Assembly: GCA_945871905.1 (NCBI GenBank)
Contig: CAMBXL010000001.1
Coordinates: 352,923 to 416,922 of the forward strand
DNA length: 64,000 bases
Source: Chitinophaga pinensis
Lineage (GTDB): Bacteria > Bacteroidota > Bacteroidia > NS11-12g > UBA955
Direction of reading: 5' to 3'
Shown here piece after piece: positions 1 through 8,565 of this stretch. Under the pieces are notes generated by a model that was not told the DNA's origin, searched no databases, and saw nothing but the letters and a program-made list of their open reading frames with translations. The position numbers and the translations under genes are program-made. Within the stretch, counting starts at the first letter, position 1, and each line of letters starts with the position of its first letter.

Positions 1-1514
1 TGCTTAATTCTTTGAATGGGATTAATCGTTATTATGTCGAAGCTTACACTGACTCAATTAAAGGGAATAGTGATTTTGTAAATACATTTATCAATACTTT
101 TGAAATTATTGATACTGCTCGTAAAGGAGATATTTTTGAGAAAAAAGGCTACCGTTTTATCCAGGATTTTGTAAGTAAAGACAGTATCAAAAGAAAGTCA
201 AGTATCAGCTATTTAGAAGATATTGAGTTTACTAAAAAAGATTTTAAAGCTTTGTGTAGCATCATTGATACCATATCTATGAAAGGAGATGCAGCCCCAA
301 TAAGAACCTCATTGATTGAAAAGTTAAGTGCCATTGATAGCGCATCTAACATAACTATTCCTTATTTGCAAAAATTGTATAATCGCTTTTCAGACACTGC
401 TTATTTGCAAATAGTCATTTTAAAAGCAATTGCGTCTCAAAAAAACAGTATTGCTTATCAAACCATTAAACCCATTCTTGCTAATGATTTGCCAATCTCG
501 GATGATGAAGATGAAATGGAATCTATGCTTTATGCCTTTTCGGATTCATTAAAATTGACCAAACAAATATTGCCTGAGTTAATTGCTTTAACCAGTATTT
601 ATGAATACCGAAATACTGCTTATAGAATGTTGTCCATAATGAAAGATAGTGGTATTATCAATGAAAAAGATTATGCCAATATTCATGACAGATTAGTGTT
701 TGAAACCACTATTGAATACAAGCGAATGATGGCAGCTTTGACTAAGGATGAAAATGCCGAAAATGTCTATGAAACGAGGTCATTTTACAATATGATGGGG
801 TATAGAATTCCTGAAAAAAACAATAGAGAAAGCTATGATTATGATGATGGTTTTTATTCTCATGATTTGCTTTCTGATATTTTAGATTTGTCATTGCCAT
901 TGTATAATAAAAGCAATTCATTAAAGGGGGTTGTAAATAAAATATTAACCATCACTAATAATACCAAGCGTTTAAGTTTAATGCCCGTTTTGCTTAAATA
1001 TGAATTGTATTACCATGATTCTGTGTTTATGTCTTTAGCAAAAAACAAAGATACACGCAATGAATTGTACTCTATCTTGCACAAATCTAAAAAGTTAAAT
1101 AAGTTTCCTAAAGAGTTCTTAAACCAAAAAGATTTCGTTTTAGCCGAACTATACGCCCTTTCAAGTGAGTATAATAAAATTGATACTGTTGAGTTTTTAT
1201 CTACAAGAACACTTATTTTGGGTGAAGACACAAGTTTAGTTTACTTGTATCAATATCAAATTGAAGATGAGTCAAATTGGTTCTTGTTTGTATCATCATC
1301 GCTTCCAACTGATACCACAAAGCTTAACGCCGATTTAAGTAAAGTACTTTTTGAAAGTGAGACGAGAATGTTAGGGTCATTAGAAACTAACGAAGAGGTT
1401 TTTTCTTCCATTATGTTTGATACATTAATGGCTTACAAACGAACTAATAATGGCGGCTATTACAACAGATACGCTAATTCCAGAAAATACAGAAGCTCTT
1501 ACAGTAGATACTAA
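1..1514 (+). CDS. Hypothetical protein, 5' end outside the window
   Basis: I do not recognise this protein. The frame is open from the first bases of the window, and the earliest start candidate is only a TTG at 12, so the gene almost certainly begins upstream and only the last ~503 residues are seen. That part is soluble-looking, rich in Lys, Asp, Ser and Asn, and reads as many short amphipathic helices, which would suit a helical-repeat scaffold (inference). No membrane segment or catalytic motif is visible. It ends in a low-complexity Tyr/Arg/Ser/Asn tail (SSYSRY at the terminus). The TAA overlaps the hemW stop codon on the other strand by 4 nt, and the transcript probably ends at the hairpin at 1572-1607 inside hemW. 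It may be the C-terminal part of a large surface or periplasmic protein; no function can be assigned. Confidence 0.75.
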   Translation, partial: LNSLNGINRYYVEAYTDSIKGNSDFVNTFINTFEIIDTARKGDIFEKKGYRFIQDFVSKDSIKRKSSISYLEDIEFTKKDFKALCSIIDTISMKGDAAPIRTSLIEKLSAIDSASNITIPYLQKLYNRFSDTAYLQIVILKAIASQKNSIAYQTIKPILANDLPISDDEDEMESMLYAFSDSLKLTKQILPELIALTSIYEYRNTAYRMLSIMKDSGIINEKDYANIHDRLVFETTIEYKRMMAALTKDENAENVYETRSFYNMMGYRIPEKNNRESYDYDDGFYSHDLLSDILDLSLPLYNKSNSLKGVVNKILTITNNTKRLSLMPVLLKYELYYHDSVFMSLAKNKDTRNELYSILHKSKKLNKFPKEFLNQKDFVLAELYALSSEYNKIDTVEFLSTRTLILGEDTSLVYLYQYQIEDESNWFLFVSSSLPTDTTKLNADLSKVLFESETRMLGSLETNEEVFSSIMFDTLMAYKRTNNGGYYNRYANSRKYRSSYSRY

Positions 1515-2623
1515 ACAAATAGTTTTGAGGCTATAGCATCAGCATAAAGCATCCCTTTTGGACTTAATTTTAAGGCTTTGTCGTTCAACACGACAAAGCC
1601 TTTTTTTATTTCTTCGGTTAATTGTTTTTTTAGGTCGTCTACTGGAATGTCTAATTCATTCAATTTCTCAATATCAATGCCATCACTCGTTCTTAAGCTA
1701 GTCATTAGGTATTCATTGATTCTGTTTTCTTTGCTCAATTGTTCTTCTTCAAACGGTCGTTTATTGTTTGACAATGATTCTATATACAATTTAATGTCTG
1801 AAAAATTCCAACTTCGGGTAATAAGATTGTATGAATGAGCGGATGGTCCAATGCCAAGATATGGTTCCCCAGCCCAATAGGAAGAGTTGTGCTTTGCTTT
1901 TTTGCCTTTTAATGCATAATTACTGATTTCATAATGCTCATATAGGTTTTCTTGAAGAACTCTATCGGCCATTTCAAATTGTTCGGCACTTAAATCATCA
2001 TTCGAACTTGGATATTGTCCTCTTTTAATCAGTTTTTCCCAAGGTGTGTTTGGTTCAAGTGTTAATCCATAACATGAAATATGATGAACCCCTAATGTAA
2101 TAGTTTTATTTAAATTACTCAGCCATTGTTCGTGGGTTGAATTGGGAATTCCAAAAATTAAATCAATACTTACTTCAAAGTTGAGTTTTAAGGCCTCTTT
2201 AATGGATGATTCAGCTTCTTCACTATTATGAGCTCTGTTCATCCACTTGAGATGAGAATCGAAGAAGCTTTGAACGCCTATACTCAATCGGTTTATCCCC
2301 ATTGATTTCCACTGAATAAGTCGTTCCAAGTTAATGTCATCTGGATTAGCTTCTAATGTTAACTCAGAGATTTCAGTTAAATCATAGTTTGCTTTTACCG
2401 AGTTTATTATGTTTTCAAGATAGTTAAATTCAAGATAGGAGGGAGTGCCTCCGCCAAAATAGAGTGTTTTGATAGGTTCTGTGATTTCATTGTTGCGTAA
2501 TGCTATTTCTTTAATGAGGGCATCTACCAACAGTGATTGGTTTTTTTTACCTTTTTCGAAGTAAAAATTACAATAAATGCACGCTTGTTTACAAAAAGGG
2601 ATGTGAATATAAATACCTGCCAT
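1511..2623 (-). CDS. hemW: Radical SAM heme chaperone HemW
   Basis: HemW binds heme and a [4Fe-4S] cluster and delivers heme to respiratory proteins in the cytoplasm or at the inner membrane. It resembles oxygen-independent coproporphyrinogen III oxidase and is often misnamed so. The protein opens with the HemW signature IYIHIPFC and a C-x3-C-x2-C cluster motif at residues 11, 15 and 18 of the 370-residue product. The SAM-binding GGGTPS motif follows, then a C-terminal HemW-type domain. Length matches the family (~380). I start at the ATG at 2623; the longer frame begins with a TTG at 2635 and adds only four residues. It stands alone on the minus strand, convergent with the preceding gene, sharing 4 nt at the stop codons. 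Heme delivery fits the many c-type heme proteins of the act operon in this window, though that link is inference. Confidence 0.93.
   Translation of the reverse strand: MAGIYIHIPFCKQACIYCNFYFEKGKKNQSLLVDALIKEIALRNNEITEPIKTLYFGGGTPSYLEFNYLENIINSVKANYDLTEISELTLEANPDDINLERLIQWKSMGINRLSIGVQSFFDSHLKWMNRAHNSEEAESSIKEALKLNFEVSIDLIFGIPNSTHEQWLSNLNKTITLGVHHISCYGLTLEPNTPWEKLIKRGQYPSSNDDLSAEQFEMADRVLQENLYEHYEISNYALKGKKAKHNSSYWAGEPYLGIGPSAHSYNLITRSWNFSDIKLYIESLSNNKRPFEEEQLSKENRINEYLMTSLRTSDGIDIEKLNELDIPVDDLKKQLTEEIKKGFVVLNDKALKLSPKGMLYADAIASKLFV
1572..1607 (+). terminator. Rho-independent terminator inside the hemW 3' coding region
   Basis: A perfect 12-bp stem (AAGGCTTTGTCG at 1572-1583 pairing with 1591-1602) with a 7-nt loop is followed by a T run through 1607 on the plus strand. 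It is placed to end transcription of the plus-strand gene that stops at 1514. The same bases encode C-terminal residues of HemW on the minus strand. Confidence 0.8.
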
Positions 2624-2766
2624 TTCAGAAGGCAAAGTAAAGGCAATTAAATTACATTTCGACTGAAAATCAGGACTTAAATCTCTATTTTTTGAGAATA
2701 TAATTAAGATTTATTTGGGTTTTAAGGAAAAAATATGTTTAATTTGTTAAAATAAAATAAAATAGT

Positions 2767-3573
2767 ATGGCTACAATCAACAAAATTCTCGTGCCATTTG
2801 CCAATTCTCCATCCGCAATTGGTGCTCTTAAAACTGCAATCTCAATTTCAAAACTTTTGAATTCAAAATTGTACATTATTCACGTTGTAACTTCTTTGTC
2901 TGAGTCAAATATAATTGACCAAATCAGAGAAGTTTGCAACTCAGAAAATATGCAGTTTACATTTATTGAGAGAAGTGGGCAAATCCACAAAGAAATTATT
3001 AAAGTGGAAGTTGAATTAAGTATTGACTTAATTGTTATGGGTGCTTATGGCGTATCTGGTTGGCAACAATTGTGGGTCGGTAGCAATGCTTTTAAAGTGG
3101 TTAGTACTTCGCATTGTCCTGTTTTAACTTTACAAGGTGATGTGTCCTCTTTTGTTGGATTCTCTAAGATTATGTTACCTTTGGACGACAGTGAAGAAAC
3201 CAGACAAAAAATCAATCACGTTAAATTGTTTGCTAAAGCATTTGATACAGATGTGTTGATTTTTAATGTTTCTAAAGTGATGAAAGTAGAGTCTAGAGTT
3301 AAGTTAGCTAAATACGCTCATCAGGTAGAAGAATTGTTGAGCAAGGAAGGGATTAAAACCACCTTTGATGAAAGTTATGGTAACAATGTTGCCGAGGATT
3401 GTATCAAATTTGCCCAAATGCATAAATGTGACTTAATAACAATTATGACGGAAACAGAAAATACCAATAGTTTTTTTATGGGCACCTATGCACAACAATT
3501 GGTAAGCACTTCTACAATACCTGTTTTAACGATTCACTCTCGTTCGGTTACTAAATTACAAAGTTTAGCTTAA
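2767..3573 (+). CDS. Universal stress protein with two tandem UspA domains
   Basis: A 268-residue cytoplasmic protein with two UspA folds, residues ~1-140 and ~145-268. Each begins with a beta strand of the KILVPF / KIMLPLDD type and ends in a CPVLTL / IPVLTI strand. The first domain carries the ATP-binding pattern G-x2-G-x9-G-S intact (GAYG, nine residues, then GS). The matching segment of the second domain (around MTETENTNSFFMGTY) lacks it, so only one site should bind nucleotide. Usp proteins bind ATP and act in stress survival; the exact role is not predictable. It stands alone between hemW, which is divergent, and the E1 gene, and an inverted repeat follows it at 3598-3618. Confidence 0.9.
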   Translation: MATINKILVPFANSPSAIGALKTAISISKLLNSKLYIIHVVTSLSESNIIDQIREVCNSENMQFTFIERSGQIHKEIIKVEVELSIDLIVMGAYGVSGWQQLWVGSNAFKVVSTSHCPVLTLQGDVSSFVGFSKIMLPLDDSEETRQKINHVKLFAKAFDTDVLIFNVSKVMKVESRVKLAKYAHQVEELLSKEGIKTTFDESYGNNVAEDCIKFAQMHKCDLITIMTETENTNSFFMGTYAQQLVSTSTIPVLTIHSRSVTKLQSLA

Positions 3574-3597
3574 TCTCCCTTTTTTAAACGGTTGAAT

Positions 3598-3618
3598 AAC
3601 ATTACTGTCGGTAATGTT
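3598..3618. repeat. 8-bp inverted repeat between the stress protein and E1 genes
   Basis: AACATTAC (3598-3605) and GTAATGTT (3611-3618) are exact inverted copies around a 5-nt centre. No T run follows, so it is not a standard terminator. It could be a weak RNA hairpin or an operator-like palindrome ahead of the E1 gene at 3689; neither can be shown. Confidence 0.45.
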
Positions 3619-3688
3619 GGGGTAGATTTATTGCAGTTTTTTAGGCTATTTTTTTTATTTTTCGTAACATTGCAACTCCAATTTAATA

Positions 3689-5734
3689 ATGGTTACAAAA
3701 GAGATTTTACTAAAGGCTTATCTATTAATGTCGAAAGCCAGATGCATGGCTACAATATATGAAGAAAACCGACCTATCACAAAATATGTTCACTCCACAA
3801 GCAAAGGACACGAAGCTATTCAAATAGCAGCAGGTTTTTTGTTGAAATCTATAGATTATGCAGCTCCTTATTACCGTGACGAAAGTATGCTTTTGGCTAT
3901 CGGTATGCAGCCTTACGAGTTGATGTTACAATTACTCGCAAAGGCTGATGATCCCTTTTCTGGTGGTAGAACCTATTATTCTCATCCTTCTTTAAAAAGA
4001 GAAGGAATGCCAACTATTCCACACCAAAGTAGTGCAACTGGTATGCAAGCAATTCCCGCAACAGGAATGGCGCACGGTTTAAAATACAAAGAAAGTCAGG
4101 GTTTGTTAGAGTCCATCGAACCTCCAATAGTATTGTGCAGTATTGGCGACGGAAGTATGACAGAAGGGGAAGTGAGTGAAGCGCTTCAAATGGCTGTTTT
4201 AAAGGAATTACCAATTTTGTATTTAGTTCAAGACAATGATTGGGGTATTTCTGCAAGCGGTGATGAAATGAGAGCAATGGATGCCTATGAATTTGCGGCA
4301 GGATTTAAAGGACTCAAAAGAGTACGAACTGATGGAAGTGATTTTGTAACGTGTTATGAAGACCTACAATCTGCTGTGTCTTGGGTAAGAAAAAACCGCA
4401 AACCAATGTTGTTGCATGCCAAAGTGCCTTTATTAGGTCATCATACAAGTGGTGTAAGAAGCGAATGGTACAGAGATGATTTTGAACAAGATATTGCAGA
4501 CGACCCTTTTCCAAAATTAAAAAAAGTGTTGTCTGATTTGGGAGTGTCTATCCAACAATTGGACGAGATTTATAAAGAAGCGGAATTAGAAATCAAAGAA
4601 AGTTTTGAAAGAGCAGTCAATGCGCCACAACCTTTGCCTGAAACATTATACCTCCATGAATTTGCAGAGACTCCAATCAAAGAAGAGGCCGGAGAGCGCT
4701 GTCCTGTTGGAAAGGAACCTATTGTAATGGTTGATGCAGCATTGTTTGCCTGTGACGAAATACTTAAGAACCATCCTGAAGCACTTTTATATGGACAAGA
4801 TGTTGGAATGAGATTAGGAGGTGTGTTCCGTGAAGCAGCAACATTGGCAAAAAAATATGGGAAAGACAGAGTTTTTAATACCCCTATCCAAGAGGCTTAT
4901 ATCGTTGGTTCAACAGCAGGAATGAGCGCTGTAGGTTGTAAACCAATTGTTGAAATTCAGTTTGCAGATTATATTTGGCCGGGTATCAATCAGTTGGTCG
5001 AGGAATTGTCAAAAAGTTGTTTCCTTTCTAACGGTCAATTTCCAATTCAATCATTGATAAGAATCCCTACAGGGGCTTACGGTGGTGGAGGTCCCTATCA
5101 TTCCGGTACCGTAGAAAGTAGTATTCTACAGATTAAAGGCATAAAAGTAGTTTACCCAAGTAACGCCGCCGATATGAAAGGGTTGTTAAAAGCCGCTTTT
5201 TATGACCCTAATCCAGTGGTTATGTTTGAGCACAAAGGGCTCTATTGGAGTAAAGTACCCGGAACTGAGTTGGCCAAAATGCCAGAACCATCTGAAGATT
5301 ATGTGATTCCTCTTGGTAAAGCTAATATTGTTCAAACCGCTAGTGAAGATGCCGTGAAATATGGAGAATCAATAGCTGTAATTACTTATGGAATGGGTGT
5401 TTATTGGGCTTTAAATGCTTCTAAATCTATGAGTGAAAATGTTGAGATTGTGGATTTAAGAACTTTAAATCCTTGCGATGATGAAACTATTTTTAAAGTT
5501 GTAAAAAAACATGGTAAAGCCATTGTTTTGACCGAAGAAACTTTAAGGAATTCATTTGCCGAAGCAATAGCAGGAAGAATTCAAAAAAATTGTTTTCAAT
5601 ATTTGGATGCGCCAATAGAAATTGTGGGGTCAGCTAATTTACCAGCAATCCCTCTTAATGTTGAACTCGAAAAAGAAATGCTTCCAAGTGCTGAAAAGTT
5701 GAAAATAATAATGGAAAAACTGTTGGAAAACTAA
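3689..5734 (+). CDS. Fused alpha/beta E1 component of a 2-oxoacid dehydrogenase complex
   Basis: Thiamine-diphosphate-dependent E1 that decarboxylates a 2-oxoacid and passes the acyl group to the lipoyl arm of E2. The 681 residues hold an alpha-type half (~1-330) and a beta-type half (~345-681) in one chain; many bacteria use two genes. The ThDP/Mg motif runs from GDG at 153-155 to N183 (NDWG). The beta half contains the conserved region around GAYGGGGPYHSG. The fused layout is common for Bacteroidota enzymes annotated as branched-chain 2-oxo acid or pyruvate dehydrogenase E1, and the substrate cannot be decided from the sequence. E2 and E3 are not in the window. The gene is monocistronic in appearance, with a 55-nt gap to the next operon. 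A TAACATTG box at 3665-3672 is one mismatch from the Bacteroidota -7 consensus. Confidence 0.92.
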   Translation: MVTKEILLKAYLLMSKARCMATIYEENRPITKYVHSTSKGHEAIQIAAGFLLKSIDYAAPYYRDESMLLAIGMQPYELMLQLLAKADDPFSGGRTYYSHPSLKREGMPTIPHQSSATGMQAIPATGMAHGLKYKESQGLLESIEPPIVLCSIGDGSMTEGEVSEALQMAVLKELPILYLVQDNDWGISASGDEMRAMDAYEFAAGFKGLKRVRTDGSDFVTCYEDLQSAVSWVRKNRKPMLLHAKVPLLGHHTSGVRSEWYRDDFEQDIADDPFPKLKKVLSDLGVSIQQLDEIYKEAELEIKESFERAVNAPQPLPETLYLHEFAETPIKEEAGERCPVGKEPIVMVDAALFACDEILKNHPEALLYGQDVGMRLGGVFREAATLAKKYGKDRVFNTPIQEAYIVGSTAGMSAVGCKPIVEIQFADYIWPGINQLVEELSKSCFLSNGQFPIQSLIRIPTGAYGGGGPYHSGTVESSILQIKGIKVVYPSNAADMKGLLKAAFYDPNPVVMFEHKGLYWSKVPGTELAKMPEPSEDYVIPLGKANIVQTASEDAVKYGESIAVITYGMGVYWALNASKSMSENVEIVDLRTLNPCDDETIFKVVKKHGKAIVLTEETLRNSFAEAIAGRIQKNCFQYLDAPIEIVGSANLPAIPLNVELEKEMLPSAEKLKIIMEKLLEN

Positions 5735-5789
5735 ATTGTATTTGTTTTTCTACTCTTTTTTGATTTAATTTGAATAATAGTAGAGAATA

Positions 5790-6719
5790 ATGAGCCAATT
5801 TTACACTCCTTTTTTTCGTTTTTTTTTCATATTTGTTTCGGTCGTAATGGTCGTATCTTGTTCCAAAAAAGATGCTACTGTTGTTCCTAATAATAAACCT
5901 AAATCTTATGACGATGTATCAACTGTTAAGGTTGAAAATTATATCAACCGAATCTATATTGATTTATTGGGTAGAGAACCTTTAGATGCTGAATCAATAA
6001 GAGATTTAGAATTATTGAGAAAAGGGGATTTATCAATCAAAAGTAGGCAAGATGTTATTATGAGATTAATGACAGATTCCATTTTTGTGCCAGGAGATTC
6101 ATCATACAGAAGAGCCTACTATCAAAGAATTTATGATTTAACTAAAGCAAGATTGCTTGAAGGAGCGTCAGAAGAAGAAATAAGTCAACCTATTGGAATT
6201 GCGCAGTTTTCATTATTGACCTCAAGGTTATTGGGCGATTCAATTGGCGTGTTTTCTGCCATGGCTACTATAGATAGATGTAAAAATGTTCTCAAATCCA
6301 GAAGAGCATACCAAGTTGGTCAAATCCAAATAGGAGACATGTATGCTTACATGTTGGATAACCCAATTTATGATGTAATTAATATGAATTCATTCAATTT
6401 TGTGAATGCGTCTTTTGATGATTTGTTTTTTAGATTCCCAACTAGAGATGAGTTTAGTATTGGTTTCGAAATAATAGAAAAAGGCAAAGGAGGATCACTT
6501 TTTGGAGGTTATGCTGATAATAAGTATGCCTATTGTCAAATGTTAGTTAAGTCGAGGGAATTCAGCGAGGGTTTAATAAAATGGTGTTACCTTACTTTAG
6601 TGGGAAGAGAACCGACTACCCAAGAAACGGTAAACCTAATGGATGATTTTTACAAAACAAAGAATTTACAAAAAGTTCAACTTTTAATAATGAGTACAGA
6701 TGAATATGCACAGTTTTAA
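5790..6719 (+). CDS. Lipoprotein with two Y-x4-GR-x-P modules (first gene of six-gene operon)
   Basis: I do not recognise a named family with certainty. The N-terminus is a hydrophobic signal ending in VVSC, a lipobox with Cys24 as the lipid attachment site. Two related modules flank a helical middle: IYIDLLGREPLDAE at 55-68 and CYLTLVGREPTTQE at 266-279. The second is followed about 25 residues later by the terminal STDEYAQF. This pattern recalls the LYxxxLGRxPD.../SxEY modules of DUF4214 and DUF1549-like proteins; the resemblance is by eye only. The gene opens a compact operon reaching 13499, and its last 20 nt overlap the next gene, a sign of translational coupling. The likely location is the periplasm or the cell surface, attached to the outer membrane. 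Function unknown. Confidence 0.85.
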   Translation: MSQFYTPFFRFFFIFVSVVMVVSCSKKDATVVPNNKPKSYDDVSTVKVENYINRIYIDLLGREPLDAESIRDLELLRKGDLSIKSRQDVIMRLMTDSIFVPGDSSYRRAYYQRIYDLTKARLLEGASEEEISQPIGIAQFSLLTSRLLGDSIGVFSAMATIDRCKNVLKSRRAYQVGQIQIGDMYAYMLDNPIYDVINMNSFNFVNASFDDLFFRFPTRDEFSIGFEIIEKGKGGSLFGGYADNKYAYCQMLVKSREFSEGLIKWCYLTLVGREPTTQETVNLMDDFYKTKNLQKVQLLIMSTDEYAQF

Positions 6720-7197
6720 ACTAATCTTTATCTTATTTGGTCTTCTTTCTTTTATTGCTTGTCAAAAAAAGACCGAGTATCAAGTCGTTAATACAGATTC
6801 TTATGGAGATAATTTAAATAAGAACAAGGCCAAATCAAACATTGAATATCACAGTATTTTAACGACAAATTTATTCCAAAAACCATCTTCGGTAAATGAA
6901 TTAAGTCGCACTGATAGGGTCATTCAAAGCTGTGGTGATAAATCTTTAATCAACGAGGTTATTATTAGTAACTATATGAACTCTAGTCAAGTAAAATTGC
7001 CTACTAGAAAATTTATGGTGGATAGTACTGAACGTTTTATTGAAGAAACCTACGTTAGGTTTTTTATTAGAAGACCAACAGAAGCAGAAAGAACATGGTT
7101 CAGAAATTATATAAACGCGAACAAAAGTAATCCTAATTTTTCTCCTGAATTAGTTTATACCGCTTTTGCAGCCTCTGATGAATATTTTTTCTATTAA
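6700..7197 (+). CDS. Lipoprotein with one Y-x3-RR-x-P module
   Basis: A small lipoprotein (165 residues from the ATG at 6700; an in-frame ATG at 6706 would serve as well) with signal LLSFIAC and Cys21 as the lipid site. Its C-terminal third carries the same kind of module as the upstream lipoprotein: TYVRFFIRRPTEAE at 117-130, ending about 35 residues later in ASDEYFFY. Thus the two proteins share an architecture and may have arisen by splitting or duplication of one ancestor. The start lies inside the 3' end of the preceding gene, and the DUF1501-like gene begins 17 nt after its stop. Function unknown; co-expression and shared anchoring suggest a joint complex (inference). Confidence 0.82.
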   Translation: MNMHSFKLIFILFGLLSFIACQKKTEYQVVNTDSYGDNLNKNKAKSNIEYHSILTTNLFQKPSSVNELSRTDRVIQSCGDKSLINEVIISNYMNSSQVKLPTRKFMVDSTERFIEETYVRFFIRRPTEAERTWFRNYINANKSNPNFSPELVYTAFAASDEYFFY

Positions 7198-7214
7198 AAA
7201 TTAAATCACAAAAA

Positions 7215-8555
7215 ATGAAAAGAAGAGATTTTGTAAAACAAACAGCTAAAATAGCAACAGCGGGATTGGTATTACCTTATCTACTGCCAAGTGGAAGGTT
7301 GTTTGCACGAACCAATGAACCTAAGGCGGAACATGTGGTTTATGTGTTGTTTGGAGGTGGATTAAGACAACAAGATTCTATTTTGCAACGTTATTTGTCT
7401 GATAGTCAGGGTTACAATGTTGAGGGGAATATCATGTACAATATGTTAGAAGGCGCAGCACCCTCTACTAAAATTGCCTATGGAACAACACCTTCTGGAC
7501 AACCGAATGGCAGTCAACCAATTCCTAAGATTTTATCACAATCTATCCAAAAGCAAGGAACCCTATTTGCTGAAATGCGCGCCATTTCTGGGGGGCATTA
7601 TGGCGGATTAAATTCTTTGGTAACAGGAAGTGGAGTTCAAGGGCAAGGTTTAAAAGTAAGGCCCGTAAATCCTACTATTTTTGAGTATGCCCGTAAATTT
7701 GGAGGTTTTAAAGCAACAGATGTTTGGTTTATAGGAAATACAATATCAAACTCAACGCCTTTACTCAACTCAAGTCGTCACCCCGATTTTGGATTACAAT
7801 ATGGCGCTAACTTTTTTGCACCCGGAATAACATTTGGAGGTGACGGAAGAGCCACGCTGTCAAATGCGAAAATTTACCATCCTCAAGAGGAGCTTGAGCC
7901 TATGTATAAAATGAAGAACTTTTTAGACAATTCATTTAATATAAGACAAGGCGATATCCCTGGAATAAAAAATACGGATGAAGAAAAAACACGTATCAAA
8001 ACGTTTATTGAAGAGACATTTAACAGACAAAGTGCAGGACTACTTCCTATGCCACCCGTTTCAGGTGGTGACGGTTCTACAATAGGTTATGCAGCCGAAG
8101 TGTTAAGGGTTTTTAAACCCAAATTATTGGTTGTGAATATGAGCAATATCGATGGATGCCACAGTAACTTTACAGGATACCTTCAAGCCATGCACAAAGC
8201 TGACCATGCCCTTGGCTTTTTATGGAATTATATTCAAACACAAATTCCGGAAATGAGTGGAAAAACCATAATGACTTTTGTGCCTGAATGTGGAAGAAAT
8301 TTAAATCATAATCCCATCTTAGATGAAAATGATTGGTATGGTTACGATCATGGTGATGCTAACTCTTTGAGGGTTTTCGGAGGAATGGTTGGTAAAAATG
8401 TTCCTTCAAATTTAATGATTGGTTCTGAAAATAATCCAATTGGTAAAGTAACCGATTTTACATTGACAATTGCAGATATTTTAGGTTTCAAAGACCAGGT
8501 AAAGTCTGCCGGAATTATTGACCCCGATGCACGAAGTTTGTTTGATAGAATTTAA
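7215..8555 (+). CDS. DUF1501-like exported protein (alkaline-phosphatase-like fold suspected)
   Basis: The N-terminus is Tat-like: KRRDF within the first residues, then a hydrophobic stretch ending near residue 30 (SGRLFA), so it is probably exported folded. The body looks like DUF1501 / sulfatase-like proteins: an early strand EHVVYVLFGGGLRQQDS, a central VVNMSNIDGCHSNF, and a C-terminal WYGYDHGDANSLRVFGGM that could supply metal-binding Asp and His. The Asp/Ser nucleophile motif of true sulfatases was not found, so a catalytic role is uncertain. In Planctomycetes, DUF1501 genes typically sit beside DUF1549/DUF1553 and PSCyt1 genes; here the neighbours are two GR-x-P lipoproteins and a C-x4-CH lipoprotein, a similar grouping. 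The next gene starts 10 nt downstream. Confidence 0.75.
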   Translation: MKRRDFVKQTAKIATAGLVLPYLLPSGRLFARTNEPKAEHVVYVLFGGGLRQQDSILQRYLSDSQGYNVEGNIMYNMLEGAAPSTKIAYGTTPSGQPNGSQPIPKILSQSIQKQGTLFAEMRAISGGHYGGLNSLVTGSGVQGQGLKVRPVNPTIFEYARKFGGFKATDVWFIGNTISNSTPLLNSSRHPDFGLQYGANFFAPGITFGGDGRATLSNAKIYHPQEELEPMYKMKNFLDNSFNIRQGDIPGIKNTDEEKTRIKTFIEETFNRQSAGLLPMPPVSGGDGSTIGYAAEVLRVFKPKLLVVNMSNIDGCHSNFTGYLQAMHKADHALGFLWNYIQTQIPEMSGKTIMTFVPECGRNLNHNPILDENDWYGYDHGDANSLRVFGGMVGKNVPSNLMIGSENNPIGKVTDFTLTIADILGFKDQVKSAGIIDPDARSLFDRI

Positions 8556-8565
8556 TTAAAAGCCT

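Noticed and set aside
12..14. TTG at 12 as true start of the first gene
   Set aside because: The frame is open back to the window edge and there is no signal or domain start at that point, so the gene is best treated as cut off.
2700..2766. Promoter before the universal stress protein gene
   Set aside because: TTTAATTTG resembles the -7 box but has only one base between TA and TTTG, so it does not meet the consensus.
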